A stretch of 64,000 bases of DNA from Sycon ciliatum (lineage: Eukaryota; Porifera; Calcarea; Leucosolenida; Sycettidae), in contig NC_088655.1 of NCBI RefSeq assembly GCF_964019385.1, positions 20,568,371-20,632,370 of the forward strand. The letters are read 5' to 3'. This document shows, in pieces, positions 41,704 through 54,964 of the stretch. A model generated the notes under the pieces. It worked only from the letters and a program-made list of their open reading frames with translations. It ran no database searches and was not told the origin of the DNA. Each line of letters begins with the position of its first letter. The stretch's first letter is position 1. Made by a program: the position numbers and the translations under genes.

Positions 41704-44700
41704 CTGGAACACACAGAAGGGCAAATTGGAAAAGTCACATTGGAGCAGTCACTTGTGCAAAGAGTTTGAAATCTTCTCTACTGATGTTCTGTGAATTCAG
41801 GTCACCAGTTATGGCAACTAAAGTCAGAGAGAATGTGTATGAGTAAAGTCACACACAAGAATTACTTCCTCTGTGCAGAGAGTGCTCGATACCCTCATAT
41901 CTCTTTCTCTCTCTCCCTCTCCCTCTCCATCCCCCTCCCTCTCCCTCTCCATCCCCCTCCCCTCCCCCTCCCCTCCCCTCCCCCTCCCCTCCCCCTCCCC
42001 TCCCCCTCGCCTCCTCTCCCCTCCCCTCCCCTCACCGTCCACATGCACATTGTAGATAACAGGTACACATGCTTCCAAGGACATAGACATAGTGCTTACC
42101 TGGACTGGTATGAGCCATACTTGGAGCTGACACATAGTCAATATGCCTGGACATTTCCTCCGTGAATGCTCTGCCAACATTGCTTAGTAGTGTCCTCTTG
42201 GCTTGCGGCTCCAGAGGCAGTGAAGAAAAAACTACAGCAGCTGCTGCCAACTGTGCCGTGTTTTCAAGGTGGACTGACGCTGGTTGCTGTGTACTCTGCT
42301 GCAATGCAGTTCCTCTCCTAGCAGCATTACCATCAGCTGTAAAGCTGCCAGTGCTAGTGTTAGCTGAGCTGGCAATGGGATGTGTTGGAGTGGCTTGGGT
42401 GGATGCACTCATACAGGTCTGGCTAAGACCAAATGTAGTCTCTGCCGTGGTAGAAGGACCTGACATTGATGATGGTGATCTACCAGTGGAGGAGCAAGCT
42501 AAGGCTGCACCGGGCTGCAGAGCAATAGGCGGTCGTGCACCTGCCATAGTACACAAACACACAGACATGTCCGCATCCACAAACGGATTATATTATTTCA
42601 GGCTGCATACATTATATGAGCATGAAAACACTCAAACATCAAATTCCATTGATTAAGAATGCTTCCATGGTGATTGGCTGGTGCCAGGACACCTCAGTTC
42701 ATACCATTCTGCGAAATCGTTCAGGTCTATTTCTCATTCACCGTAAAGCTGATGAAACAGGATGTAGAAACTGTATGGATGGCAGGGGTGACCTGTACAC
42801 AGTCTTACTATCCGTACAGTATGACATGCAGCAGCTATTGCTATAGCCAACCTAACTCATCGTGAATGATAAAGCTGTGGGCCGTGATCAGTTTACTCCA
42901 GGCCTTAATTCTTGTTTTTCATTGCCAGTGCTGCCAACCTTCCGTATTTTTATGTATGGGTATGGAAAATCACTCCTTCGTCCGCAGTACGGAATTTGAG
43001 CAAAATGGTACTGAAATTTGAAGAGGATCGACCAGCTACAGATATGTATGTAGATGCATGGTGAGTGCAAGCTGAGCGATGAGTATCCCTATGCCATAGC
43101 AAGTGCATACCATGCTTCGACTACATGTAGCACAAAATATTTTGTCGTGGTACAGTCACACGTGCTTTGCTAGCAAATTCAGTCACCGACATGCATGTGG
43201 GTGTCAAAAAAGCACAATACAAGCAATGCACATGGTAGTACATCGGTAGCACGGACAAGCACTGAAAAACACGGAAAATCAGAAGTCGCAAAACAGACCG
43301 ATTTGGTTCGCAGCACTGCATAACCATAGGAATTGATTTATCAGGTTCGTCTGACACACTCCTGGACTATTCCGAATTACACATAAATAATATAAAGTAC
43401 ACGGTAATACGGTTGTACTCCTGTTTCTGGCGTTCATTGCGACCATGACCATCACTGCAACTTCCCGTAACTTCTTACGTTGCTTCCTGTCGCATCCCCT
43501 TAGAATGTCAGCTAGGCAAAACTTACCTGAATAATGGCAATGATGAAGTGCTGGTACAGCTGATACTGTGGCTGTTGCTTCTAGTTTTGACTCTGCTGTT
43601 GCTCCATGCGCACGTTCTGGCATTGCCGTTCCAATTGGAAGCCTTGCCTGGAGTGATGCTTGAGGGGTTAATACAGTTGCTGATGAAGCCACTGCTAATG
43701 CTCCTTCCATTGCCACTGCTGCTGTTGCTGCTGCTCCTGCCATTGCCCCTGCTGCGGCTGCTGCTGTTGTTGTTGCTGCTGTTGCTCCAGCTGCTTCTCC
43801 TCCCTCTGCTCCTGGTCTTGCTGCTGCAGTTCTGCTTTTCATCGGTGGGCACAGTGGTGCTACTTGCTGTCCAAGTGGCGATGTACTCGTTGTCCCTGGA
43901 GTGGATTGATACGCTGCATATCCTGATGAGGGAGCCGCTGCTGTTGGGTGGTCTTCAGTTGGCATGGTTACAGTTGGGTCTGCACTGGTTGCTATGGTGT
44001 TGGCTGACTCTGGTTGCCCAACACTGGATAGTAATTCTGGTCAGGGGACAAAATGAATACAAAGAAGGAAAATAGAAAGCCCCACGGTCATGACATCATA
44101 ATGATTATTCCCAAGCTTCAGAGAGTTGACTGCCACCGCCACGACTCACCGATACCAATGTCTAATCCGATACCACAGGACTGGCAGAAGCAGTTTCTTG
44201 ATTCGTGTGGCCATACCCTAGCCTTTTTATACTTTGTGAATGATCTGCTGGCCACCCATTACCTAACCAGAACGGAAATACACTACAAGGCTAAAGAGAC
44301 CAGCAATGGAAATCTTCTTCTGTGCTGTTAGTTGATAGAGCTTGTATTGTGTGCAGAACACAGGTATAAGGCATACACAGGGTAACATGCACAGACTGCT
44401 GATAATTCACAGAACGTTCACTACACTAATCAAAACAGCATCAAGTATCACCTTGCTCTGGGTTAGCTACAATACGAAGCATCTCCAAGTGTCGGTCAAA
44501 GTAGCCCATTTGGTGGATCACTGAACATAAGACCTGATAGGATTTTGTCTCTCCAGGGCAAAGTATTGAAATCAATTGTGCATTGTGTTCAGCCGTTCCC
44601 TTTTGGTCTTGTATCTTCCTCAAACGTTCCAGTTGGTCAAAGCTGATTAGTCCTTCTTTCTGAACTAGACGACGAAGCCGATCAGGGTCAACATCTTGTA

Positions 44701-46438
44701 ACCACACGTGAATTTTGGAGACAAACTCCATAGTTTTGTATGGGTTGCCTACAGAGAACAAGGCCAAAAATCAAAGAGAAATGTGTCAGCTTCACAAGCA
44801 CACAAATCACCACACGTGTATTTGCAATGGGAACTTGAAGAGCTGGACAACCCGCTACATCTATTTCATCACTTTTCGAATAGTGACAAAAAAGAATTCA
44901 TTTTATGTGCGGTTTGTATGTAACATGTTTGATTTGGGCAGCAAGGTATATTTAGCCCTGGCACACGCTCAATATTGACATAGTGCTGTGAGTGGTGCGT
45001 GTGCATGGGTACGGCGTTGAAAGTACAACCAGTTGTGTGTCTGCATTTATGTTTGTGCACATGAATGTGTGTGTGTGTGCGCGCAAGCAGCTGCGAGTGT
45101 GTGTAGGTGGAGGTGTGCCTGCAGGCCTGGGTGTGTAGCCGTGGGCCTCGGCTAAGCCATACCTGGGTTCCTATTTTGAAATGGTTCTAGTAAGTATTAG
45201 AGTGTGACATTTTTCCTGGTGCTGCCCCGAGACCTGTTAATTAATGACACTAAGCTGAAAATATGATTTTCACAAGATTGGCCCGTATCAGGTTCTGCAT
45301 CTCAGCTCTTCACTTGCAACCTAATGTCGTGACTAGCGACCAGCCTGGTACTACAGACCACTTTGCCAGGCACGGACGGACTCACATTCATATTAATTAT
45401 GGTTGTGCGGTGCAAACCTCTAACTGAGGACCACCTGCCACTAAAGACCGCTTTCTCTGGCACCAAGGTGTGGTTGTTAGTCACAGGTTTTACAGTAGAT
45501 ATATTGGCAGACTGACAGGCTTGCCGACAGGTAGTGGATGTATTTACGGACAAGCAAGAGGGTGGGAAGTCTGACTGACAGATGACTGGATGGTTGGAGG
45601 GCTGGGTCTCTGGCTTCAGGGCTGGCTAGATTACTGGCTGGATGAATAGATAGCTGGCTATAGTGACGCATAGATAGAGGTATACAATGTACCTCGATGG
45701 ATGAATGCATGGATGGAGGGATGGAGGGATGGATGGATAGACGGGTGGACTAGTGGATGGAGGGATGGATGGAGGGATGGATGGGTAGTTGGAGGGATGG
45801 GTGGATGGATAGATGGATTGATGGGTGGATGAAAAGATGAATGGATTGATGGATGAATGGATTGATGGATGGATAGATGGATGGATGGGTGGATGGGCGG
45901 ATGGGTGGATGGGTAGACAGATGGGTGGGTGGATGGATAGATGGATTGATGGGTGGATGAATGGATGGACGGATGGATGGATGGTTGGATGGATGGATGG
46001 ATGGGTGGGTGGTTTGTTAGATTAGTGGGTGGATGGATGGATTTATAGCTGGATTATTGGAGAGATAGATGAAGTGAATGAGTGAGGACATAATAGTATG
46101 AGATGGAGGGATGATGGCATGAAGGGCAGGAGCGTTGGAGGGATGATGGCATGAAGGGCAGGAGCGTTGGAGGGATGATGGCATGAAGGGCAGGAGCGTT
46201 GGAGGGATGATGGCATGAAGGGCTGGAGCGTTGGAGGGATGATGGCATGAAGGGCAGGGGCGTTGGAGGGATGATTAAACAGGCGGCCGGAAGGACAGAT
46301 GAATAAATCGATGGGAACGATGATGGAATGCCTTAATGTGGGGAGGCAGATTGATTTTACATTCTCCCAACTTGAACTTTACTTACCTGCCATCTGTAAA
46401 CCTTGCTTGGTGTTACATTCAATAAGCAGTCAATAGAA
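41608..46438 (-). CDS. Partial duplicate of the CARD gene, exons 1-5
   Basis: A second locus with the same exon order, splice sites and phase 1 junctions: 46387-46438 (ATG at 46393), 44452-44748 (CARD), 43527-44036, 42100-42540, and 41608-41703 cut by the gap. All exons keep open frames despite many substitutions, and the Ala-rich exon differs by whole codons. Intron lengths differ by defined insertions: intron 4 is 396 bp here against 4,565 bp in the first locus. Exons 6-8 are not seen. It may be a genuine truncated paralogue, a complete gene broken by the gap, or a mis-joined haplotype. Confidence 0.75.
41905..42034. repeat. C/T-rich polypyrimidine tract
   Basis: CCCTCT/CCCCTC repeats, pure pyrimidine on the plus strand for long runs, at the intron position where the first locus instead has the 4.2-kb retroelement composite. 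Capable of triplex formation. Confidence 0.9.
42100..42540 (-). CDS. Duplicate CARD gene exon 4
   Basis: 441 nt, phase 1 at both ends (donor GTAAGC). It is the counterpart of 30480-30926, two codons shorter, with the frame intact. Confidence 0.76.
42926..43318. mobile_element. 393-bp hAT-like MITE in intron 3 of the duplicate
   Basis: The ends CAGTGCTGC and GCAGCACTG are inverted repeats of the CAGNG type seen in hAT elements. The equivalent site near 31310 in the first CARD locus lacks the insert. An 8-bp target duplication could not be confirmed. No coding sequence. Confidence 0.6.
43527..44036 (-). CDS. Duplicate CARD gene exon 3 (Ala-rich)
   Basis: 510 nt, phase 1 at both ends (donor GTAAGT). 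Low-complexity Ala/Thr/Gly with repeat-length differences from 32380-32904, all in multiples of three. Confidence 0.75.
44452..44748 (-). CDS. Duplicate CARD gene exon 2 (CARD-like domain)
   Basis: 297 nt, same splice sites as 33325-33621. Visible replacements are few (for example DPDRLRR for DPVRLRR, and FDRHL for IDRHL). This strong conservation against noisier introns suggests the domain is, or was recently, under selection. Confidence 0.74.
45315..45494. mobile_element. DNA-transposon deletion derivative (duplicate copy)
   Basis: The counterpart of 34171-34350, at the same place in intron 1. The right end reads CAGGTTTTACAG followed by TA. It was carried along by the segmental duplication. 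Confidence 0.68.
45700..46060. repeat. Degenerate (GATG)n tract (duplicate copy)
   Basis: The counterpart of 34550-34985 with different unit numbers, in intron 1 of the duplicate gene. Confidence 0.9.
46106..46265. repeat. 32-bp minisatellite, five units
   Basis: Five head-to-tail copies of a 32-bp unit starting GAGGGATGATGGCATGAAGG; one unit has CTG for CAG. The first CARD locus has a single unit near 35028, so the array arose after duplication. Confidence 0.95.
46387..46438 (-). CDS. Duplicate CARD gene exon 1
   Basis: The same 52-nt exon as 35182-35233, with start codon at 46393-46391 and donor GTAAGTAAAG. Conserved start, acceptor and donor support the exon call in both loci. Confidence 0.62.
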
Positions 46439-46960
46439 CTGTAGAAAGATAGGGGAAGAATGCAAACAAAGACACAGCTAAGTGTTTTTTCTATGTCAAT
46501 GCAGTGCTCAGAACAACAATGGGTTGAAATTCTTTACCAAGAAGGTGGAACGGTGTTTGGCTTGCAGCGTGACCTTCACGCTATACCATCATAAGGCGAA
46601 ACAATTTATTTTTGACGTTAACATTATTCTGCCTGAGCAGGGGAGGGAGGGCACCTAGGTAGCCCTGGGTCGCTGGCTCTTCAGGCATATATTGGACATG
46701 TACAGTGCATGAAAAGGAGTCTGTAAAAAAACACCCTCTGGACCCCTTTGGGTATGTCCCTGCTGGAGATAGCACAGTTCAAAACTCCAGTTGCAAACCA
46801 AACCTCTTTCTGTACTCTTTGGCCAGACAAAGACAGGCGGATAAACAGACGTATAAAACGACAAGCAGCAAAGACTACAGACACTTTGTCAAGAACAAAG
46901 ACAATGGAGACAGGCAGATGGCAAGAGATGGGAGGACAAACAGGCAGACAAGTGGAGAGA

Positions 46961-49046
<2,086 letters not shown>

Positions 49047-50164
49047 GATTGAGAGAGAGACCAGACACACACAGAAAGACACAAAGAGAGATAATGACTG
49101 ACAATGACAAGCAAAATATCAAATTGATGAGATATCAATATTCAGTTGGCTGCAGATCAGCCCCTCACTGGTCAAGATAGGACATTCTGTAGCAACATGA
49201 AGTAACATTGATCCCCCACCCTAACTAATGCTAGGCCACTGTTTCTCCACGGCATCAAGGGTCGAAGCTAAAGTCTGCGTACTGTAAGCATACAAATTGT
49301 CGGGGCTGCAAAATGTCGGCAATTCATGATTTTCGACATTAGTAGTAGTAGTAGTATTCTTTTATTTATAGTGGAGAAACCAAAACAGGCAGATGCCTAA
49401 TAACAATGGACCCACAGGGACATATTTTCGGCACAGTAAAAAAAATAAAAAAATTATAGTGTCCGTTCCCAAAGGGAACTAACGACGGTCGCTAACACCC
49501 GGTAAACCCTAGCGGCAGATGCAGATGCAGATTTCGGCACAGGGTTACCACTATACTACTACAAAGCCGGTGTTTAAATTTTCATCGGCGTTTTAATTTC
49601 GGCGATTTGGATCGATGCCGAACGAGAGAGCTTGGAAGCTCAGGGCCCTACGCTATGCTTTTTTGCCTTGACGGCCTAGGCAAAAAAAACATAGGGATGT
49701 TATAAATTTTTCGAAGTAGTGGTTGCGACTTCGGCGATGATTTGTAAGAAAGGTTTGCTCCCCACACCGGAGCTCGCGCTATTCCGCCGACTTTACTTGA
49801 CACTTGACTGACTCACGACTGCCATCCAGAGCACACGAGAAGTCCATCGAACCTTCGACTCGGCAAACCTGCAAGAAAGCACCACTCCCTGCTCAATACA
49901 CAGTGTTTCGGGGAATTCACCCCTCATCAGTTGAGCTTGAGTAGGCTGAGGAAGATTGTGCCTGAAGAGCACCACTTATATAGTGCTCTCCAGGCACAAA
50001 CATCACCAGGGATACAAACTTAACAGAGACGCTCCGCTTCCAGCGCGACAAACACCTCGTGAACACCAGATAGTAGCGTGAGTCAGTGTCGCTCCTGGAC
50101 GGTGAGACAGACGTCGAGGACCCTCGGTCATTCGCAACGCTGTCACCTCCAAACCAACTAGTCG
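49047..50164. other. Non-coding interval with repeat fragments
   Basis: No gene recognised. A TAGTAG repeat and a retroelement-like tail (TTCTTTTATTTATA) lie near 49340-49375. A hairpin with arms CTATGCTTTTTTGCCT and AGGCAAAAAAAACATAG spans 49648-49695. The same AGGCAAAAAA.CATA motif begins the SINE-like repeat downstream. Confidence 0.4.
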
Positions 50165-50665
50165 CAAGCCCATATATATATAAATTTTTCATTTCTCCTA
50201 TTTTTTCAAGAAATAACCTGGGATTCGAACCCGCACTATCGCCCTGCATGCATCCCCCGATACACTTCCCATACATGCTAATTCTTCCAAGTTGCTTCAC
50301 GTTATGATCTTGCATTTGAAAGCCCTATTTGAATATGGTGGCCAGCTGTTTGTGGCCAGCCGTCTTTGATGGTACGGTACGGGATAGGTCCGGTCGAGGG
50401 TAATACGACACCGTCTACCACCTTGATGACCTAGGCAAAAAAGCATAAGGATGTTATATATTTTCAATTCTCCTGTTTTTTATCAGGCATAACCTGGGAA
50501 TCGAACCCGCGCAATCTCCCTACATGCATTACCCGATACATTTCGCATTCATACTCATTCTTCCAAGTTGCTTCACGTTATGATCTTGCATTTGAAAACC
50601 CTATTTGAATATTGTGGCCAGGTGTTTGTGGCCAGCTGTCTTTGATGGTACGGTACGGGACAGAT
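50165..50665 (-). repeat. Two tandem SINE-like units with tRNA B-box
   Basis: Two similar units offset by 276 bp. Each has, on the minus strand, a pol III B-box-like GGGTTCGAATCCC (50220-50232; in the second unit one base differs, 50496-50508) preceded by an A-box-like TAGCATGTATGGG region, then an AT-rich tail. This is the layout of a tRNA-derived SINE. No complete tRNA cloverleaf is claimed. Confidence 0.55.
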
Positions 50666-51276
50666 ACGGGATAGCGCCAGACAGAGGTCCGTCCGCCACA
50701 AACACCAAATTAAAGCAGTGTGGACCCTGGCTAGTGCCAGACGTTACTGAAGTAACGTCTTCTGCATAGCTACGGGAATAAAGCCGAAATCCAAATCGCC
50801 GAAATAAAGCCGAAATTAAAGGGGAAGTTAAGCCTAAAATCAAATTTTCACCAGTTGTTGTAGTTGCTGTAGCCTTCGGGGTGCTGAGTCGAATGGTCTT
50901 GGTCCGAGGCAGCTGATACCCTTCCTTCCGCCTTATTCGCAATCGATTTTGCCGCTTCCACCGAAACTAGGTGACTCCACCCTACTAGATGGGGATTTGT
51001 ATGCAAAATGTCACTAAAAGCACCATTTCGTCCTTATAAAAGCACGTATGACCGCGTTTGGCGCATATGTTGTGTAGTCTTTTTGGGTGCTGAGTCGACT
51101 GGTTTTGGCCCGAGAAGGCTGCGATGTAGCATTCGGTGCTCTGTCCCAATCGAACAAGGTGGAACAAGTGGTCACATGCTCATGCGTACACAAGTCGTCT
51201 GGTCACCGTGCCTGCAGGCTACAACTTTCACACCAAGGTTCAACTCGATTCACAGGAACGCGCCAAACAGGCTAAT
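50666..51276. other. Non-coding interval with a diverged direct repeat
   Basis: A 50-bp segment with the core GGTGCTGAGTCGA recurs at 50868 and 51073. No coding sequence recognised. Confidence 0.4.
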
Positions 51277-53916
51277 GGGGCTGTTAAGTGATGACGTCAC
51301 AGTTCCTTCGATACGCATAACAACGATCCCACTGGGGACAAACAAAAGTAGCGTCGTCTCCACCGAACCAGTTGTCAGTGGCAACATATAGGAATCGTGT
51401 ACATTTCTTCGTTTCTTCTTTGCTGTTTTCAGTGAGTGTTTTGTTTTCTCTTTGTCCTTGATCTCGACGATGTTGTCGTGCTCATTACCTTACTGAGACG
51501 TCTCTTGTGACTGTAGCCAGTGTCACGGAGGATTTTATTGGCGTGACAAGGTAGATCGCCGAGATCGAGCGTGAAAAACGCTCTGCATTAGTACCTCCTG
51601 TAGAATGTTTTCTGGGATGGCGTATCCATGGTCAACAAAACCAAGGTGCAAGACAGCATGAGAGATCGTGTAAACGATGTGAACTCCAAAAGGTAAGCTC
51701 CTGAACATGTGGAAAGATATAGGTATTTACAAACTCTCTCTTCATCCATCGATTGCCGCTATGCATTGCATTTTGTCTTCACAGATAATCTGGCCAAATT
51801 TATTGTAACTAGAGAGTGCAATCGTGCTTGGGGCCCATCCCAATGTCATCACATGGCTGTGGTGACTAGTGTATATCTGGGAGAATTTTTCCTCGACTGA
51901 TACGGAGTGCAGGTGGATCGATTATGAGAAATGCGAACATGTGAAGTAAGTAACTAGTTGTGTCGAACAAATGTGCAATAAAATAAAATTTACTTTACAG
52001 TCAAACATACACTGTAGATGTACATGTAACATCATGATAATGATTCCATCTTCATTGTCCCGCAACTGGTACACCATACGCACCGAATACATGGTGTGTG
52101 TGTGCGCGCGCGCAAGCGTGCGCATGTACATGCACACACTCTCATGCGTGGCTGAGTCGGCCAGATGAACAGACCATGCATTTGCACGAGGTGTCCGTAA
52201 TGTCATTGGAATGCTGTACTTTATGACTTTATTCCAAAAGAGTATGTCTTGCCCCTGACGAATGGAGTTGTGTCTGTGCTCAGCGGGTATCGGGCTATGA
52301 CGCAACACTGCAATCAGCGCTGCGATTAAAAGAGCACTGCATGGATTATTTTGACTAACTTCCTTTGCGTTTACTTGGTTGAGCCCGTGGTTTCATTTCT
52401 GTGTTCTGTCATGATTGGCCTCTGGAAATAATCAGAGTGGATGTCATTTTGCCATATATGTGTGCCTTGTGCGACAGGTTCAAGGCTAGATGCACTTCAA
52501 ATTCGGCGTGCAATCTCAGCGTCTAGGACCTGATGAAGTCTTGGTTGGATGATTATTCAAGCCTGACACTACTCGACACACCAAAGTACATGTCAATGTA
52601 ATTTTTTCAGAGCTGCACTATTTACGTGTTGATGCTTACTTCGGTGTTAGCGTGTTTCCCCCGGATTGTTTCTATCATCATGATCGTGTGTTCTTGGGCT
52701 GAGCGAGCACATGCACAAGTGTGCAGCTATAACCCTGTGTATCTTTGGTTACACTTTGTTCTGCAATGCATGTACCTTGTAACATTATGTGCTTGCACTG
52801 ATTTGTCTGGCCTGCGTATTTCAAGACTATTCAGTGCATTAGACCCAGGTTTGTTTGGTTGCCGGATGATCTCTTGTTGCGTCGCTCTGTATTTGTATTC
52901 ATCAATTTTCGGGCTTGAGAATTGAGCTGTTGTGTGGTTCCCAATATGAAAACATCATGCTGGTGCTCTGTGTTTCGATTATCGACTGTCGGAGCAGTCA
53001 TGCATTTATTAGCAGAACGGTCAATACTGTAGTCTTTTCACGTGTTTGTCTTTTCGCCGGGGGTATTAGCGGTAACGCTGCACACAGAACGGCAGTGTTG
53101 CATCACTGGACGACCCTGCCTCTGCATCTGACTTAATTTCCCCAGGATCTGGTGCAGTTACACCAGACAGCCACTTCCTGTAAACACGCAAACAGCAAAA
53201 GAAGAGATCCCGCAAATCAGGAAAAACCATTGTGGAAAATATAGAGTAGATCATACAACATTCAATAATCTGGAGTAATTACAGTGAGACAAACACTTCA
53301 AACAGTGCTCTCTCTCTCTGTCTTTCTCTGTCTCCATCCTTCCAAAAATACCCTATGACAATTCCTTAGAATTATTTCATTTTATATTCTTAGGACATCA
53401 TTCAGAACATAATAAATTCTTCCATGGGTCTTCAATCACCACAGAGGGCGAAAATATATCTAAGTCATGCAGTTCACGGGAGGTGCGAGCTGTCATGGAT
53501 ATAGAAGCTGATATTGTGCCAGCGTGAGGGCAGAGACAGAAAGAAGACACTGATTTCTTGAACAACTCACCTATATATAATCGAATCCACAAGGAGCGCT
53601 CATACTTTGATCCATCAGGACGCGAAACATCTTCAAAGCACTCTCAAACACGGAGTTTTACTGTGGGCAGCCAATTCCACAGCCATCATGAAGGCACTCG
53701 ACGACTACAGGAGTTTTGTAGAGGAAAGAACAAGGAGTAAAGAGCGACAACAATCGCTTGAAGAAAAAGCAAAGAAAAACTGCTGTCTCTCCAGTCATTT
53801 AGATGCTGTTGCCCTTGACATCTGGTTCCATCCAGAGGACGCGACTTTTGTTTGTCCCCAGTGCTCTCCGTTGCTATGCGTATCGAAGGAGCCGTGACGT
53901 CACACTTAACAGCCCC
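51277..53916. mobile_element. Long-inverted-repeat element (about 2.6 kb), putative DNA transposon
   Basis: Arms of about 108 bp at 51277-51385 and 53809-53916 are inverted copies of each other (starting GGGGCTGTTAAGTG and containing GACGTCAC and CTGGGGACAAACAAAAGT). Homology stops at GGGG on both outer sides, next to AT, which could be a 2-bp target duplication. No transposase was recognised inside; small frames near 53600-53900 overlap the arm. Superfamily unknown. Confidence 0.6.
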
Positions 53917-54778
53917 ATAAGCGCTGTGCACATAACAAAAGCCATGATCGCACAGAGAAAAGCAAAACCGATTTATTGGGACCTCGGGAGGGGGTGATAA
54001 GATAAAAATGTTGAGCGCCCTTTATATGATTACGCTCGGCTTGACTGTCTTTCTGCTTGAGTCTTGAGTCAAGTAAGCTTGTTGTTGAGCAGTGAATGAA
54101 ACGTGGCTTGTAATTACTAGTGTAGTTTCTATCTACACGATGTCAGAGATAGAGTTTTCTTCTGAACCCGGGGTCATTTATGCAGGCTAGGAACAATGTT
54201 CTGCTAGGAAAGCAGGGAAACATGACCTCGACGAAGGCAGGAAAGATCAATAGGTAGGCTTCGCTCTACGTAATTACATACGGAAATAACGTAGCAACTG
54301 CACGTGATTTTCATATGTAAAACCAGCGTTGTTGGGTTTCGCACTACGTGATTTTCCACGACTGTGAAGCATGCTTTTTCTGTGTCGGAGACGTGTTGAC
54401 TGCATGCGTGCACCGCATGCACCAAGAACCGAAACCACATTGCCCATGTACTTTTTGATGTGTACCTTATGTTTTGCGCGGCTTGAACATTGCGAAGGAT
54501 AAATCCGGAAAAAGGAAACAATTCAGCAAGACTTAGTCCTACGGAGGACCGCACCGACGAGGGATTTACGTAGGAAAGTTGCACTCACTCCCCGGCACGT
54601 ATGGCATACGGATTTTCATGCGTAATTTTGTGCGAAACCTCCCTGTTGTCTTATGAGCGAGATAAACTCCTGCACCAAACGCTGCCCGAATCGGCCTTTC
54701 TTTTAGCGTGAAGCACAGGAGACGCACTGATCACTCCTTCATCTGGAGAGCACTCGCATCGTTCTTCTCCATTTTGCC
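53917..54778. other. Non-coding interval
   Basis: No exon, RNA gene or repeat of note was recognised up to the (TTTA)n tail that starts the next element. Confidence 0.45.
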
Positions 54779-54964
54779 GATTTATTTATTTATTTATTTA
54801 TTCAACATCTTATGGCTTCCGATGGCAGCCAAAACGGGAAGATGTGGGTGATAGCCAACCATGGTAAAAGAAGGAGAAGATTATATACATGAAAAGGAAA
54901 CAGCCAAAAAGCTATATTGATTAGTTTTTACTTGCAAGTATTATTATTATGGTGCACTCAGTCA

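Noticed and set aside
36395-41724. Very long open frames (over 1,500 codons) on both strands across the hexamer array
   Set aside because: They consist of dipeptide repeats from (AGAGAC)n with no stops in any frame and include the N gap; not genes.
53066-53254. Possible minus-strand terminal exon after GTGTTTACAG, ending FCVQRYR
   Set aside because: The acceptor and stop are plausible but no upstream exon in a compatible phase was found.
53607-53897. 96-codon plus-strand frame with a Lys/Glu-rich helix
   Set aside because: It overlaps the inverted arm of the 2.6-kb element and lacks recognisable domains; insufficient evidence for a gene.
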